Source: Brevibacillus fortis
Lineage (GTDB): Bacteria; Bacillota; Bacilli; Brevibacillales; Brevibacillaceae
DNA length: 64,000 bases
Assembly (NCBI RefSeq): GCF_003013395.1
Contig: NZ_PXZM01000001.1
Span: forward strand, 141,279-205,278
Direction: 5' to 3'
Part shown: piece after piece, positions 52,745 to 60,530 of the stretch
Position numbering within the stretch: the first letter of the stretch is position 1
Layout: every line of letters starts with the position of its first letter
Position numbers and translations under genes: made by a program
The notes under the pieces: model-generated
What the model was told of the DNA's origin: nothing
Seen by the model: only the letters and a program-made list of their open reading frames with translations
The model's database searches: none

Positions 52745-53281
52745 TCAGATGGCAGGCGTACGCGTAACATTCAGGGAATCGACACCGAAGTGCGCTAACC
52801 TTTCCTGTAATGCCATAAGTCCATATTGTTCCAAAAACTTTGCTTCAGAATCCGCGATTGCATGAAGCATCATGAACCTGATTACGTCCTTGCCATTTGT
52901 ATAATATTCAAGTCCAGCCTCTTCATAATAGGCAGGGGTCAGTACCATATGATTCAAAACCGATTTTTCCACGATTGTATCCCCGAGCGAAAAGATGCTT
53001 CCAGACTCCATGCGGGTAGTTTGACTCTCCCACTGACGAATCACCTGAGCCGCTACTCTTGCCAAATGCGTGATCATTCTCTGCTCAAACTGATAGGAAT
53101 AGACGAGGTACTCCGTTGCCCCCATCTTGTGCAGCTCAAGCGTGGCATACGTCCACCATCCTCGCTTGCGCGTAGCGGGATAGACGGCAATCAGGATATC
53201 CGCATCCTCGGATTGATACAGCTCTCCCAGGCTCCCAAAAAAGCGGTGGCAATGATCCATTAACTGCTTTACCACTATCAT
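52745..53281 (-). CDS. Suppressor-of-fused-like domain protein
   Basis: A 178-residue soluble protein whose segment DILIAVYPATRKRGWWTYATLELHKM matches the bacterial SUFU-like family (also found as immunity proteins of polymorphic toxins); shown here it starts near residue 27. No toxin gene is adjacent, and it is in an operon with a Nudix hydrolase. The start at ATG 53281 lacks a good ribosome site, so the N-terminus is tentative. Confidence 0.75.
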   Translation of the reverse strand: MIVVKQLMDHCHRFFGSLGELYQSEDADILIAVYPATRKRGWWTYATLELHKMGATEYLVYSYQFEQRMITHLARVAAQVIRQWESQTTRMESGSIFSLGDTIVEKSVLNHMVLTPAYYEEAGLEYYTNGKDVIRFMMLHAIADSEAKFLEQYGLMALQERLAHFGVDSLNVTRTPAI

Positions 53282-53490
53282 ATGTGCAACCCCGCTCCAA
53301 AAAGTATGAAAACCTCTTCGGCTGCCTGCTCATAGAAGAGCAACTGCGTTTTTTGTGAAAAGGTTTGTGCTCGCCCGAAAAAAGCATGCCTGGATATGTA
53401 GGCATACTTCGTTGATGTCGGACAGCGTTATCTTGTATATACGAACATTTTATCATTGTGTGAAGGGAATGTACATGTTTGAACACGCAC

Positions 53491-53517
53491 AAAAAAGCCC
53501 CCAGTTTTCCTGAGAGC
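53491..53517 (-). terminator. Terminator downstream of the Ig-like gene remnant
   Basis: Minus-strand GCTCTCAG/CTGGGGGC stem (two GU pairs) followed by six T. Confidence 0.6.
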
Positions 53518-53529
53518 CTTGTTCTTCTA

Positions 53530-53674
53530 TTATTTTGTGACTTTCACCGAAATCGTCATGCTATTCCTTGATACTTCACCTTGAGCTTCGTTCTTCCGTT
53601 TACATGTCCCGTAATGACGCCATTTTCTACTTTGGCAATCTCCTCGCCTTCGCGACTTAATATGAAAGCGAACC
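53530..53674 (-). pseudogene. C-terminal remnant of a BIG2/Ig-like domain protein
   Basis: The minus strand reads YRFAFILSREGEEIAKV then ENGVITGHVNGRTKLKVKY, the typical end of a BIG2 (bacterial Ig-like) repeat. It hits a premature TGA, while the next frame continues SMTISVKVTK to a TAA at 53530. The N-terminal part of the gene is gone. A terminator still follows. Confidence 0.6.
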
Positions 53675-53683
53675 TATATGACA

Positions 53684-53744
53684 AACAAAAAATACGTGCC
53701 CACGCGGCTTAATCACATCGTGTGAAGTCGCTTAAGACACGTAT
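53684..53744 (-). terminator. Terminator of the CARDB-like gene
   Basis: Long inverted repeat ATACGTG/CACGTAT with internal pairing; on the minus strand it ends in six T. Confidence 0.7.
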
Positions 53745-53778
53745 GAACACACACAAGATCGATGGAGGCAGCAAATAC

Positions 53779-54351
53779 CTATCGACAGAAGCCTCGCACC
53801 TCGTTATTTACCTTGTTTCGCTCCTCAGTAAGTAGGTTCGTTGCATCGACAATAACACGGAAGGGGCTTCTCCCCACGCGGACCTGGAACCGGAGGGTTA
53901 CTTCCTCTCCTGGCCCTAGAACTGGTGTCACCTGATCCTGTCTCTGAAAGGAGGAACCCCATTCCCCCATCACTTGAACACGGGTAATAGTTGTACGCTG
54001 AGTGGATACATTCCCTTGGTTTCGGACCCTTACCAAAAGGTCGCCAGTGTTTGGGTCTCGGTTACAGTAGTTCTCGTCGAGTGCAAGCCAGGGCGGAGCG
54101 AACCCTGTGCCAACACCGCCGAAACGATTCACCGGGACTAAATCCGGTGCGGGTACTGCATCTGGTCGGTAAGGAACGATTGGCCTCCATGGATCAACAT
54201 ATCGCGGTGGTCGTGTTGGTAGTAGTGGTCGTCGTGTTGGTAGTGGTACTGGCCTCGGGTAGGGAATGAGATCACGGATTGGTCGTATTGCTAGCTGTGG
54301 TATTTCTTGGTAGGGAATGAAATATGTCCATGGTTCATGGTAAAACCACAA
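53779..54351 (-). CDS. Proline-rich protein with a CARDB-like domain
   Basis: About 190 residues: an aromatic N-terminus, a Pro/Arg-rich linker with short repeats (RPVPLPTRRPLLPTRPP), and a C-terminal beta-sandwich resembling CARDB domains (LLVRVRNQGNVSTQRTT, then LGPGEEVTLRFQV). The start is unclear. TTG 54351 lies 10 nt after GGAGG; the frame is open to GTG 54477, which has no ribosome site. No signal peptide is evident from the TTG start. Perhaps a coat or surface protein. Confidence 0.6.
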   Translation of the reverse strand: MWFYHEPWTYFIPYQEIPQLAIRPIRDLIPYPRPVPLPTRRPLLPTRPPRYVDPWRPIVPYRPDAVPAPDLVPVNRFGGVGTGFAPPWLALDENYCNRDPNTGDLLVRVRNQGNVSTQRTTITRVQVMGEWGSSFQRQDQVTPVLGPGEEVTLRFQVRVGRSPFRVIVDATNLLTEERNKVNNEVRGFCR

Positions 54352-54524
54352 TGAGAGTGCACCTCCAGTGTACGAATGATTTTCATCCTTCGTTAGATTA
54401 TTGATTAATAGAGGCAGATGTTCCGGATAAATCAGGAAATATTTCAATGAAAAGAGGTTATCAAAAACTTGCTTCACGGAATCACGAATGCGTCAAAGTT
54501 GCAACAGACACGTTTTGTGTTTCC

Positions 54525-54551
54525 GTGGGCAAAATGTGGGCGCGAGTGGGC
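54525..54551 (+). repeat. Arm-site-like direct repeats, cluster A (3 x GTGGGC)
   Basis: GTGGGC begins at 54525, 54536 and 54546 (periods 11 and 10 bp). Similar motifs recur at 56380-56419. Short direct repeats phased on the DNA helix are typical arm-binding sites of tyrosine recombinases, but no integrase is present here. The surrounding 54352-54712 holds no gene. Confidence 0.45.
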
Positions 54552-54712
54552 AAAACAAAAAGGCGCCATTTGTCTTTATCAGCTTTTGTTTCGGCAAGGT
54601 TACTAGTTAATATTTGTGCTTTTCTCTCAATCATAAATAGGTTTATATAATGGACCAAGCCATTTTCTTAAACATACGATATATCGAAACAAATTAAAGG
54701 GGGTGTGAAATA

Positions 54713-55084
54713 ATGTCAAAGAAAAAACAAAAGCCAAATTTTAAACAAACACAAAAAAGATTCCAAAAATTTATAGCAAATGAAAAAAATCAAGAGGCTA
54801 CTTTTTTTGCTTTAGTAAATGCTGCTAATGAGACCTTAAATGAAGGTGGATTTTTAAACTCAGGTGCTTTTCAAAATGTAGTGCCACCTAATATTCCAAC
54901 TGTTGATGTGACGAACCCAACGGCTCTGCTAAACGCTGCAAATAATCCGCCTCAAGAAGTAAGAGATCTAGGAACTGGACCTACTGGCTCATATACTAGA
55001 TGGTCTGCAGCGTTTCTTCTTCTCTTCATATTGTTTGTCCTATTCGAGCTGAATTTTGGAACTGCAGATGAAAATGATGACTAA
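54713..55084 (+). CDS. Tail-anchored small hypothetical protein
   Basis: A 123-residue protein with a basic N-terminus (KKKQKPNFKQTQKRF), a central Asn/Ala-rich region and a single C-terminal membrane helix (WSAAFLLLFILFVLFEL) followed by an acidic tail. AAAGGGGGTG precedes the ATG and a good terminator follows, so the gene is credible. A+T-rich. No homologue recognised; its setting suggests mobile-element cargo. Confidence 0.65.
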   Translation: MSKKKQKPNFKQTQKRFQKFIANEKNQEATFFALVNAANETLNEGGFLNSGAFQNVVPPNIPTVDVTNPTALLNAANNPPQEVRDLGTGPTGSYTRWSAAFLLLFILFVLFELNFGTADENDD

Positions 55085-55108
55085 CGTAGGTAAATAATAA
55101 GAGGCAAG

Positions 55109-55140
55109 GAGAAGCTTAAAGTTTTTTAAGCTTCTCTCTT
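55109..55140 (+). terminator. Terminator of the tail-anchored protein gene
   Basis: GAGAAGCTTAA/TTAAGCTTCTC stem with a short loop; T-rich downstream. Confidence 0.75.
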
Positions 55141-55219
55141 CTATTATTTTATCTTTTTGTCCATTTGTGAATCAGGTGCAAGCCTTACATATATTTCATA
55201 GCGTTATTTCATCTTAATT

Positions 55220-55236
55220 CGGCACAAAATCGGCAC
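55220..55236 (+). repeat. Direct repeat CGGCAC, cluster B
   Basis: CGGCAC at 55220 and 55231 (11 bp period). Same phasing as clusters A and C but a different core. Confidence 0.3.
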
Positions 55237-55243
55237 ATTAGAG

Positions 55244-55280
55244 AGTCCTAGAAATGATGTTCTAGGACTTTTCATTTTTA
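55244..55280 (+). terminator. Terminator-like hairpin
   Basis: Perfect AGTCCTAGAA/TTCTAGGACT stem followed by a T-rich tract. No intact gene directly precedes it, which fits a deleted gene. Confidence 0.6.
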
Positions 55281-55397
55281 CTCCACCTTCACATTTTTTC
55301 TATGTACCAGAACAGAGTAGCAGTTCAACAGCTGCTCCTTGCATTGCCCCTTTGCTCCCAAGGGATTAGCTATTAAAGGCGCAGGCGTAGGGGTCGC

Positions 55398-55559
55398 AAC
55401 GAAACCACGAAAGACATTTATAATCATTACGACAACATTTCCAAAACAAAGGGAACCAAAGAAGCTATTGCACAAGCAGTTGAAGATAAGTTCATTGCTC
55501 CCTTCGAAACCTTATGCTTCTATGCCAACTCCCAAAGAAATAAGAGACTCAAAAGATAA
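55398..55559 (+). pseudogene. Gene fragment without a start codon
   Basis: An open frame of 53 codons (begins NETTKDIYNHYDNISK, later KEAIAQAVEDKF, ends QRNKRLKR then TAA) has protein-like composition but no start codon or ribosome site and a stop just upstream. It overlaps the next small ORF in another frame. Probably the tail of a truncated gene. Confidence 0.35.
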
Positions 55560-55647
55560 AAACGACAGGAAAGAAAGTATCTCAGATCGAATTGGAAGAG
55601 AAGTACAGGATGCTAAAGAAAAGATTAAAGACATTTTTAAATGGTGA
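55522..55647 (+). CDS. Small charged peptide (41 aa), uncertain
   Basis: ATG 55522 opens a 41-residue, strongly charged helical peptide (SDRIGREVQDAKEKIKDIF). No clear ribosome site is present, and the overlapping frame also looks coding, so this may be a frameshifted continuation of the fragment upstream rather than an independent gene. Confidence 0.3.
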   Translation: MPTPKEIRDSKDKNDRKESISDRIGREVQDAKEKIKDIFKW

Positions 55648-55682
55648 GATAATTAATAGTTACAGGAAATTAGGAGGTATTA

Positions 55683-55880
55683 ATGGATGCTTACATAGAT
55701 AAACTATATCACGGCGCTCAAGTAGCATTTATCACTTACATTGTATTTTTCTTATATTTTTGGTTAATTAAGAAACGTGGCTTTTTTACATTACTTGATC
55801 CCAGACTAATAGGAATAATTGTTCTAGGTACACTTGTTATGACAGCTTTCTTTACTGTTATTGAATATGTAATTCTATAA
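55683..55880 (+). CDS. Small two-helix membrane protein (65 aa)
   Basis: The 65-residue product has two hydrophobic helices (about 13-29 and 41-64) joined by a basic KKRG turn. TAGGAGG lies 6 nt before the ATG, a strong start. No family recognised; it may be cargo of a mobile element, or part of a phage or immunity module. Confidence 0.65.
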   Translation: MDAYIDKLYHGAQVAFITYIVFFLYFWLIKKRGFFTLLDPRLIGIIVLGTLVMTAFFTVIEYVIL

Positions 55881-55885
55881 TAATT

Positions 55886-55914
55886 GCCCTCCCCAGGTTG
55901 TTCTGAAGGAGGGC
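55886..55914. terminator. Hairpin between convergent small genes
   Basis: GCCCTCC/GGAGGGC stem; only weak T tracts on either side. Confidence 0.5.
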
Positions 55915-55921
55915 ATCACTA

Positions 55922-56110
55922 TTATTTGGGGATACCTACAGCATCACGCAATGCATCTGCGGCGTAATGTGCGGCATCCCTAACTTTTGGGTCCGGGCTT
56001 GCTGTCCAAAGTGCGCCAAGAACTCGATTACTTTTTCTGCTAAGTATCCTCATACCGCCATTCTTGGTCTTCTGCTGTCAATGGTATTGTACAGGAATGT
56101 TATTGTGTTC
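55922..56110 (-). pseudogene. Frameshifted small helical protein
   Basis: The minus strand encodes LTAEDQEWRYEDT, then in a second frame LAEKVIEFLAHF, then in a third frame ALWTASPDPKVRDAAHY continuing to DAVGIPK and a TAA at 55922. Together these read as one helical protein with two frameshifts. An intact 43-codon ORF (from an ATG near 56053) covers the last part, but without a good ribosome site. Confidence 0.4.
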
Positions 56111-56190
56111 GTCTTGATAGTAAGTATGCCTTATCTTTCCCTCAATCACTTAGATTTCCCATGATATTCCTCTAATAAAGCGGGGCAAAT

Positions 56191-56224
56191 AAAAATACGT
56201 GTCTGAACGAATCAGACACGTATT
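56191..56224 (-). terminator. Perfect 12-bp stem hairpin
   Basis: AATACGTGTCTG/CAGACACGTATT with a 7-nt loop. On the minus strand the stem is followed by a T-rich tract. Its ATACGTGTC core recurs in the hairpin at 53684-53744. Confidence 0.6.
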
Positions 56225-56379
56225 TACACGTTACAAAAACTATTATCCGATAGAACCTTCCATCTCAAACTTAATTGTTTTTACGTTAAATACCTGTAAA
56301 CGCACATTAAAAAACCTTGATAAATCGGGCTTTTCTCTTCTTAAGCGTCAATTACCGTTAATATCTTGTAGTAGGAATG

Positions 56380-56419
56380 TGGGCAAATAATGGGCAAGCT
56401 ATGGGCACATACACGGGCA
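56380..56419 (+). repeat. Arm-site-like direct repeats, cluster C (4 x GGGCA)
   Basis: (T/C)GGGCA begins at 56380, 56391, 56402 and 56414 (periods 11, 11 and 12 bp), matching cluster A at 54525. One repeat per helical turn suggests a row of protein-binding sites such as integrase arm sites. The surrounding 56111-56501 has no gene. Confidence 0.5.
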
Positions 56420-56501
56420 ACATACACGGCCGTAAAAAGGACTAGCTTGCGCTGCGTTCCTCAGTGAATTCGATAGGTACACAGTCAGTACCTTCTCTCA
56501 T

Positions 56502-56530
56502 CTCCGGCATTTATGTGTCGGGGCTTTTTA
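56502..56530 (+). terminator. Terminator-like hairpin
   Basis: CTCCGGC/GTCGGGG stem (two GU pairs) followed by CTTTTTA; it abuts the end of the convergent Xre-type gene. Confidence 0.5.
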
Positions 56531-56752
56531 CATCGGCCAAAAATCATCATGCTTCTTCTCTCTATCATATTCACGCACAACACCAAGTATTTTCTTTTTT
56601 GTTGTGTTGCCAGGGCTGTAGTGCGGATCAGAACAAACTCGGGTAGCAGTGTCCTCACTTATTTTTGCTTGTTCAGCTAACCACCTCTGTGATTTTTCTC
56701 GAGCGTCTACCCATTTTCCCAATGGTGAGCGCGGTTTCCCTAAACCAAACAT
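56528..56752 (-). CDS. Small Xre-type helix-turn-helix protein
   Basis: A 74-residue protein with a Cro/cI-like helix-turn-helix (QRWLAEQAKISEDTATRVC). ATG 56752 has GAGGTGA upstream. It is divergent from a two-gene unit at 56.9-57.5 kb, with inverted repeats in the 148-bp gap, so it probably represses itself and those genes, like a phage or plasmid switch. Confidence 0.7.
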   Translation of the reverse strand: MFGLGKPRSPLGKWVDAREKSQRWLAEQAKISEDTATRVCSDPHYSPGNTTKKKILGVVREYDREKKHDDFWPM

Positions 56753-56771
56753 ACTGATCACCTCAGTAGGC

Positions 56772-56838
56772 AGTTTGGACAAACTTTCTGAATATTAGTC
56801 CACACATCCGCAATTTTTGCGGAATATTGGACAAACCG
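56772..56838. promoter_or_regulatory. Operator-like repeats between the Xre gene and the 56.9 kb unit
   Basis: AGTTT-GGAC-AAACT (56772-56785), the palindrome CCGCAA-TTT-TTGCGG (56808-56822) and a second TTGGACAAAC (56827-56836). The TTGGACAAAC direct repeat occurs twice. These are plausible binding sites for the adjacent Xre-type protein. Confidence 0.45.
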
Positions 56839-56900
56839 TTGTGCATCCCTTAGTAGCACAGCAGCACACAACGCTGCACAACACACCGGGAGGGATAGGC

Positions 56901-57116
56901 ATGGCAACCGAAAGAAAGCCTGTATGCTTTAACGTCAACGATCCTGTCGAACGAGAAATGTTTGAACTGGCAAAGAGCATGAACTTTAGCGGATGGGTGA
57001 AAGAGAACCTAAAACCCCTTGCCCTTGATCGGATCGCGATAAGGGTTAAAAAAGGCGTAGGCACTCCCGTTCCGGTACGAAAGGTGGCGAATGTGGTCGA
57101 TGGGACGAAAGCGTAG
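56901..57116 (+). CDS. Small hypothetical protein, plasmid/phage type (71 aa)
   Basis: ATG 56901 follows CGGGAGGG and encodes a 71-residue soluble protein beginning MATERKPVCFNVNDPVERE. The pattern (Phe-x-Val-x-Asp-Pro then a helix and FSGWVKENL) is one I associate with small proteins of Bacillus phages and plasmids, of unknown role. It overlaps the next gene by 26 bp. It is divergent from the Xre-type gene. Confidence 0.6.
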   Translation: MATERKPVCFNVNDPVEREMFELAKSMNFSGWVKENLKPLALDRIAIRVKKGVGTPVPVRKVANVVDGTKA

Positions 57117-57459
57117 ATATTACCGTGAGGATCGGAGACGGCCTGAATACCTGGAGGATGATGATTGGGAAGATGACGAGGAAGACGATCCGGGTGACAT
57201 AGATCGATCAGTCAGGAAAACGTCCTGGGGGCTGCTAGCCGTATTATCATTCGGCGTGCTCCTCTCCATTGCTCAAGCCCTTTACGTGCCCTCTGGACCA
57301 TTGTCAACAGGTGACACCTATCGAGTAGTTTCGGTCAGCCGTGGACGACTACAGGCCGAGGAGATAGGCACAGGGAGGATAATTAACTTAGACGACCAAA
57401 CCCTTGTCAGGGCAGCTCTGGACGGGACGATCAAGCGCGGAGACGTCATCCATCGGTAA
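57091..57459 (+). CDS. Membrane protein with acidic cytoplasmic head
   Basis: A 122-residue protein: a basic patch (GRKRRYYRED), then a very acidic stretch (YLEDDDWEDDEEDDPGD), one membrane helix (about 47-65), and an extracytoplasmic beta-rich domain of about 55 residues. ATG 57091 lies 6 nt after AAAGG inside the preceding gene, so the two are coupled. No family recognised. Confidence 0.6.
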   Translation: MWSMGRKRRYYREDRRRPEYLEDDDWEDDEEDDPGDIDRSVRKTSWGLLAVLSFGVLLSIAQALYVPSGPLSTGDTYRVVSVSRGRLQAEEIGTGRIINLDDQTLVRAALDGTIKRGDVIHR

Positions 57460-57576
57460 TGGCGTTATGCAGCGCTACATATCCTCTGCCGGTTGTGTGG
57501 GGAACTATCAGTGTGCAGTGTGCGGAATGATGTTTAATTTTCTGGCGATTTTGAATTGAGATCAGGAGGGATATGC

Positions 57577-57852
57577 GTGGATATTGGGGAAACACATGTG
57601 GATCTGCCGCGAGTGTCATCGACTCATTCGCGAGTAATGTATGGAAACTTGATTCAGATTGCGGATAATCTCGACTTCCGGAATCCCATATTTTTTGGCC
57701 GGGCGAAGCGCAATCGATCGCTCGGGAGTGCCCAAGCATTTGTTGTTGAACTGGCCCTTGCAGACAAAACGTTTCGTGAAAAACTCAAAGGATACATGAT
57801 TGGTGGCGGAAAGCACTTCGTTTATTTGTCTGATTACATGGACAGATATTAA
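57577..57852 (+). CDS. Small hypothetical protein (91 aa)
   Basis: GTG 57577 lies 7 nt after AGGAGG and encodes 91 soluble residues with segments SAQAFVVELALADKTFREKL and GGGKHFVYLSDYMD; nothing is recognised. It ends at the terminator 57852-57890. A+T content and context indicate accessory DNA. Confidence 0.6.
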   Translation: MDIGETHVDLPRVSSTHSRVMYGNLIQIADNLDFRNPIFFGRAKRNRSLGSAQAFVVELALADKTFREKLKGYMIGGGKHFVYLSDYMDRY

Positions 57853-57890
57853 TAAAACAACCCGTCTCCTTAAAACAGGGACGGGTTGTC
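57852..57890. terminator. Bidirectional terminator, copy 1 of a duplicated element
   Basis: AACCCGTC/GACGGGTT stem between convergent genes. A 29-bp unit (57859-57887) is repeated at 59620-59648 with one base difference. Confidence 0.8.
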
Positions 57891-57920
57891 ATTTGACATT
57901 GGGTTATCTAATTTCTGCGG

Positions 57921-58694
57921 CTATTCCCTAGCTTGTTGCATTAGTTTCTTTTCTTTTTCATCAGAGATATTAAAGGCCTTTTTAAAATTTGGTACTGTTT
58001 GATCTTCCAACGGTTGTGAATTAATCCACTTCATAAATTCTTCTTCCCCTACATAATTAATAAGGGTGTCTTCAAAAAAGTATTCTGCACTGTCAAATTT
58101 ACGTAATAATTCATCTTCCGTTTGATGCTCTTCGGTTTGATGCTCTTCATGTAGCGCAAAGGTCGGGCCATCAAAGTAGTGAGGCCAGAAGTATTTAGGA
58201 TCAATTGTATTTGAATAATTAATATACGTCCCATCATACTCCCCTTCATTATTTATATCGATATGCAAATGAGGACCAGTAGTATCTGTACCAGTATTTC
58301 CTGATACCGCAATCTCTTCTCCTTTGCTCACAGAATCACCTGTAGATACAGATTTGGATTTTAAATGGAGAAACCTAATCACTAGTTTAGTATTCGTGTC
58401 AGGGTCCTTGTCTCTTGTTTCAATTGCCACATAATTGCCTGCACTTGTCCAATAACCTGCACTTAATACGGTTCCTTTTTGTGGACTGTATACGGGCTCT
58501 TTATTTACTGCAATATCCATTCCTTTATGACTTTTAGAATATCCCCTACTTAATTCAGTATCAGTAGTAACCCAACGCCAGTTAAAATCGTCGTATGGAT
58601 TTATCCCTTCTGCGTAAGCTGTTCCATTGCCAGCACTAACTACAGCTGATACCGCGAGAGCTAAACCAAGAATACCTGCCCTTATTTTTCTCAT
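57921..58694 (-). CDS. Secreted M23-family peptidase
   Basis: A 257-residue exported protein: signal peptide ending near AYAEG, then an M23 domain with His56/Asp60 in HKGMD, a FLHLK strand and GPHLHI. Zinc ligands and catalytic His are present, so it should cut peptidoglycan cross-bridges. A short EEHQTEEHQTE repeat links to a C-terminal helical region of about 75 residues. It is divergent from a lipoprotein gene. Confidence 0.85.
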   Translation of the reverse strand: MRKIRAGILGLALAVSAVVSAGNGTAYAEGINPYDDFNWRWVTTDTELSRGYSKSHKGMDIAVNKEPVYSPQKGTVLSAGYWTSAGNYVAIETRDKDPDTNTKLVIRFLHLKSKSVSTGDSVSKGEEIAVSGNTGTDTTGPHLHIDINNEGEYDGTYINYSNTIDPKYFWPHYFDGPTFALHEEHQTEEHQTEDELLRKFDSAEYFFEDTLINYVGEEEFMKWINSQPLEDQTVPNFKKAFNISDEKEKKLMQQARE

Positions 58695-58802
58695 ACTTCC
58701 AACCCTTCCATTTTATGTTATATTATTACCAGTATGATTATAGTATTTGTTTGTCAAATTTTCAATTAATTTGGATAAATATGAGAAAAGGTGGTAATTT
58801 AA

Positions 58803-59495
58803 GTGTACAAAAAGTTAAAGTTATTCATTTTGCTTTCTGCCGTTTCGATAGTTGGCTGTTCGACTAGTAACAATGCAGTAGCAAAACCGGAAAGTCCTCA
58901 CCCTACGCCCGTAGAATATAGTAAAAAGCTAGAAATTCTTGATCGGTTAGAGAATCACGACTCTACCTTAAGTCGAATGACGGAAATACTAGCAATCGAA
59001 TGGCATCATTTATTTACACAAAAGAATGAAGAGGATCTATGGAATACATATTTTTATCTCACTTGGAATTTACGTCCAGACGAAAAAGAACGAGTAAAGA
59101 GCGAATTATCTACAACCCATAAAGAGCTTGCAACATACTTGGATATGCAGAAACAAGGCATACTTCCCGCAAAAGAAGTTAGTATTAAAAATATTATGGC
59201 TGAGAGAAACCCCAATAATGACGGTTATCTCGTGAAAGCAAGTTACCTTCTAACACTAAAAGACGGTACGACCAAAGAAGTACGGGTTGAACTTAACGCA
59301 GACGACTACATGGAAACTTTTAATCCTCGTTTTAACACTATTGCTACAGGAGAAAATCTTCCTGAGCCTAAAAATGAACAAGAGAGATTACGTCGTGAAT
59401 TTATACTTAGGGCACTTGACTACAATGTGATTAAAAAAATGACTTATGATGAAATTTTAGAGATGATCGACATGAAATCGGTCGATACAAAGTAA
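58803..59495 (+). CDS. Uncharacterised lipoprotein
   Basis: The GTG-started 230-residue product has a lipoprotein signal (lipobox IVGC) and a mostly helical, charged mature domain with no motif I recognise. GGTGG lies upstream of the start. It is divergent from the M23 peptidase gene (108 bp gap), and both are bracketed by the two near-identical terminators. Confidence 0.7.
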   Translation: MYKKLKLFILLSAVSIVGCSTSNNAVAKPESPHPTPVEYSKKLEILDRLENHDSTLSRMTEILAIEWHHLFTQKNEEDLWNTYFYLTWNLRPDEKERVKSELSTTHKELATYLDMQKQGILPAKEVSIKNIMAERNPNNDGYLVKASYLLTLKDGTTKEVRVELNADDYMETFNPRFNTIATGENLPEPKNEQERLRREFILRALDYNVIKKMTYDEILEMIDMKSVDTK

Positions 59496-59615
59496 ATCTA
59501 TGTTCGTTATACTGCTTAAAAGGGTAATGAAGTTTCCACCTTCTGGAATCTCGGTCAAGTAAAGTATTTGTTTCGTGTACCCGCAGATTCCTGATACGAA
59601 TAAACATTTCACAGT

Positions 59616-59656
59616 AAAGAACCCGTCTCCTCAAAACAGGGACGGGTTCTTTACTT
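59616..59656. terminator. Bidirectional terminator, copy 2 of a duplicated element
   Basis: Same AACCCGTC/GACGGGTT stem and loop as at 57852-57890; it lies between the lipoprotein gene and the convergent DNA ligase gene, whose stop codon falls in its flank. Confidence 0.8.
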
Positions 59657-60478
59657 TTCAAGAATAAAATCAACAAAAACTGGCGATCTCAGCATGCCGC
59701 CCTTTGTCCAGTTCCGCATTTTGACGCGAGCTTTAATTTGAGGCTGAATGTATACATTCTCACGATCCTCGCCAGTAACCAATGATTTCGCAACGCCGTA
59801 AAACGCCTTCTTATGCGTAGGTGGAACACCAAGTTCGATCACGCCAGCTGGACGACCGTCGTAATGTGCCAACCATCCGAAGTCACCTTTACGCCAGCCG
59901 GCAATATGGACGTCAGCATACGTGTAGTTAATTACCTTTATGAAATCGTCTGTACGCTTATCCGAGTGGTATCGCCCATCCTTACGCTTTGCGACTATCC
60001 CCTCCATGTTCCGATTGACAATTGCATCCCATAAGTCCTCACCACGTCCGTCAATGTACGCAATTTTGCTCATGGTTGGAGTATCCGATATCGCTCGGTC
60101 AAGAACGGATTTGCGTTCCATTAGGGTAAGCCCGCGCAAGTCGGCGTCCTCATAACGCAGGATATCGAATACAACGTAGGATATCGGTAGCCGTGATCGT
60201 TTCGACTGGAATCGCTGCATGGTCAGCTCAAAGTCAGGGATTCCTGTGTTCGGGTCCATTACCGCGAGTTCGCCGTCCAGTATCATGTCGGAACCGTCTG
60301 TAATGAGTTCGGGATACTTCGCTGTCACGTCGTTATTGTGACGCGTAAATAGGCGTGTGACACCGTTACTTCGTGTCAGAATCAATCTATGACCATCGAT
60401 CTTCGGCTCATAAATATATCGTCCGTCCGAAAATGGCTTTTCTACCTGTTCAAGCAACATCGGGTATATAAATTCCAT
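59651..60478 (-). CDS. ATP-dependent DNA ligase (LigD/LigB-like)
   Basis: The 275-residue ligase has the adenylation motif KIDG with Lys26, motif Ia region (HRLILTRSNGVTRLFTRH), DGELAV, EGIVAKR and FIKVINY, then an OB-fold with GGMLRSP near the end. It is a minimal catalytic core, as in the ligase domain of LigD or phage enzymes. It is the last gene of a five-gene run with UvrX and YolD-like proteins, so it is probably DNA-damage induced. No Ku or primase gene is nearby. Confidence 0.9.
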   Translation of the reverse strand: MEFIYPMLLEQVEKPFSDGRYIYEPKIDGHRLILTRSNGVTRLFTRHNNDVTAKYPELITDGSDMILDGELAVMDPNTGIPDFELTMQRFQSKRSRLPISYVVFDILRYEDADLRGLTLMERKSVLDRAISDTPTMSKIAYIDGRGEDLWDAIVNRNMEGIVAKRKDGRYHSDKRTDDFIKVINYTYADVHIAGWRKGDFGWLAHYDGRPAGVIELGVPPTHKKAFYGVAKSLVTGEDRENVYIQPQIKARVKMRNWTKGGMLRSPVFVDFILEK

Positions 60479-60530
60479 ATAGCATCACCGATTTAATTGT
60501 ATCAATACGAATAAGGCCATGCGTTGGTAA

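Noticed and set aside
54447..54650. 67-codon plus-strand ORF over the GTGGGC repeats
   Set aside because: No ribosome site; the reading frame appears to be an accident of the phased repeats, though it may echo the tail of a lost integrase gene.
55278..55475. 65-codon minus-strand ORF
   Set aside because: No ribosome site, overlaps better-supported plus-strand coding signal, no recognisable feature.
55339..55521. N-terminal extension of the 41-residue peptide
   Set aside because: Composition is unlike a protein (runs of Ile-Thr and Lys-Pro), and a different frame carries the coding-like signal there.
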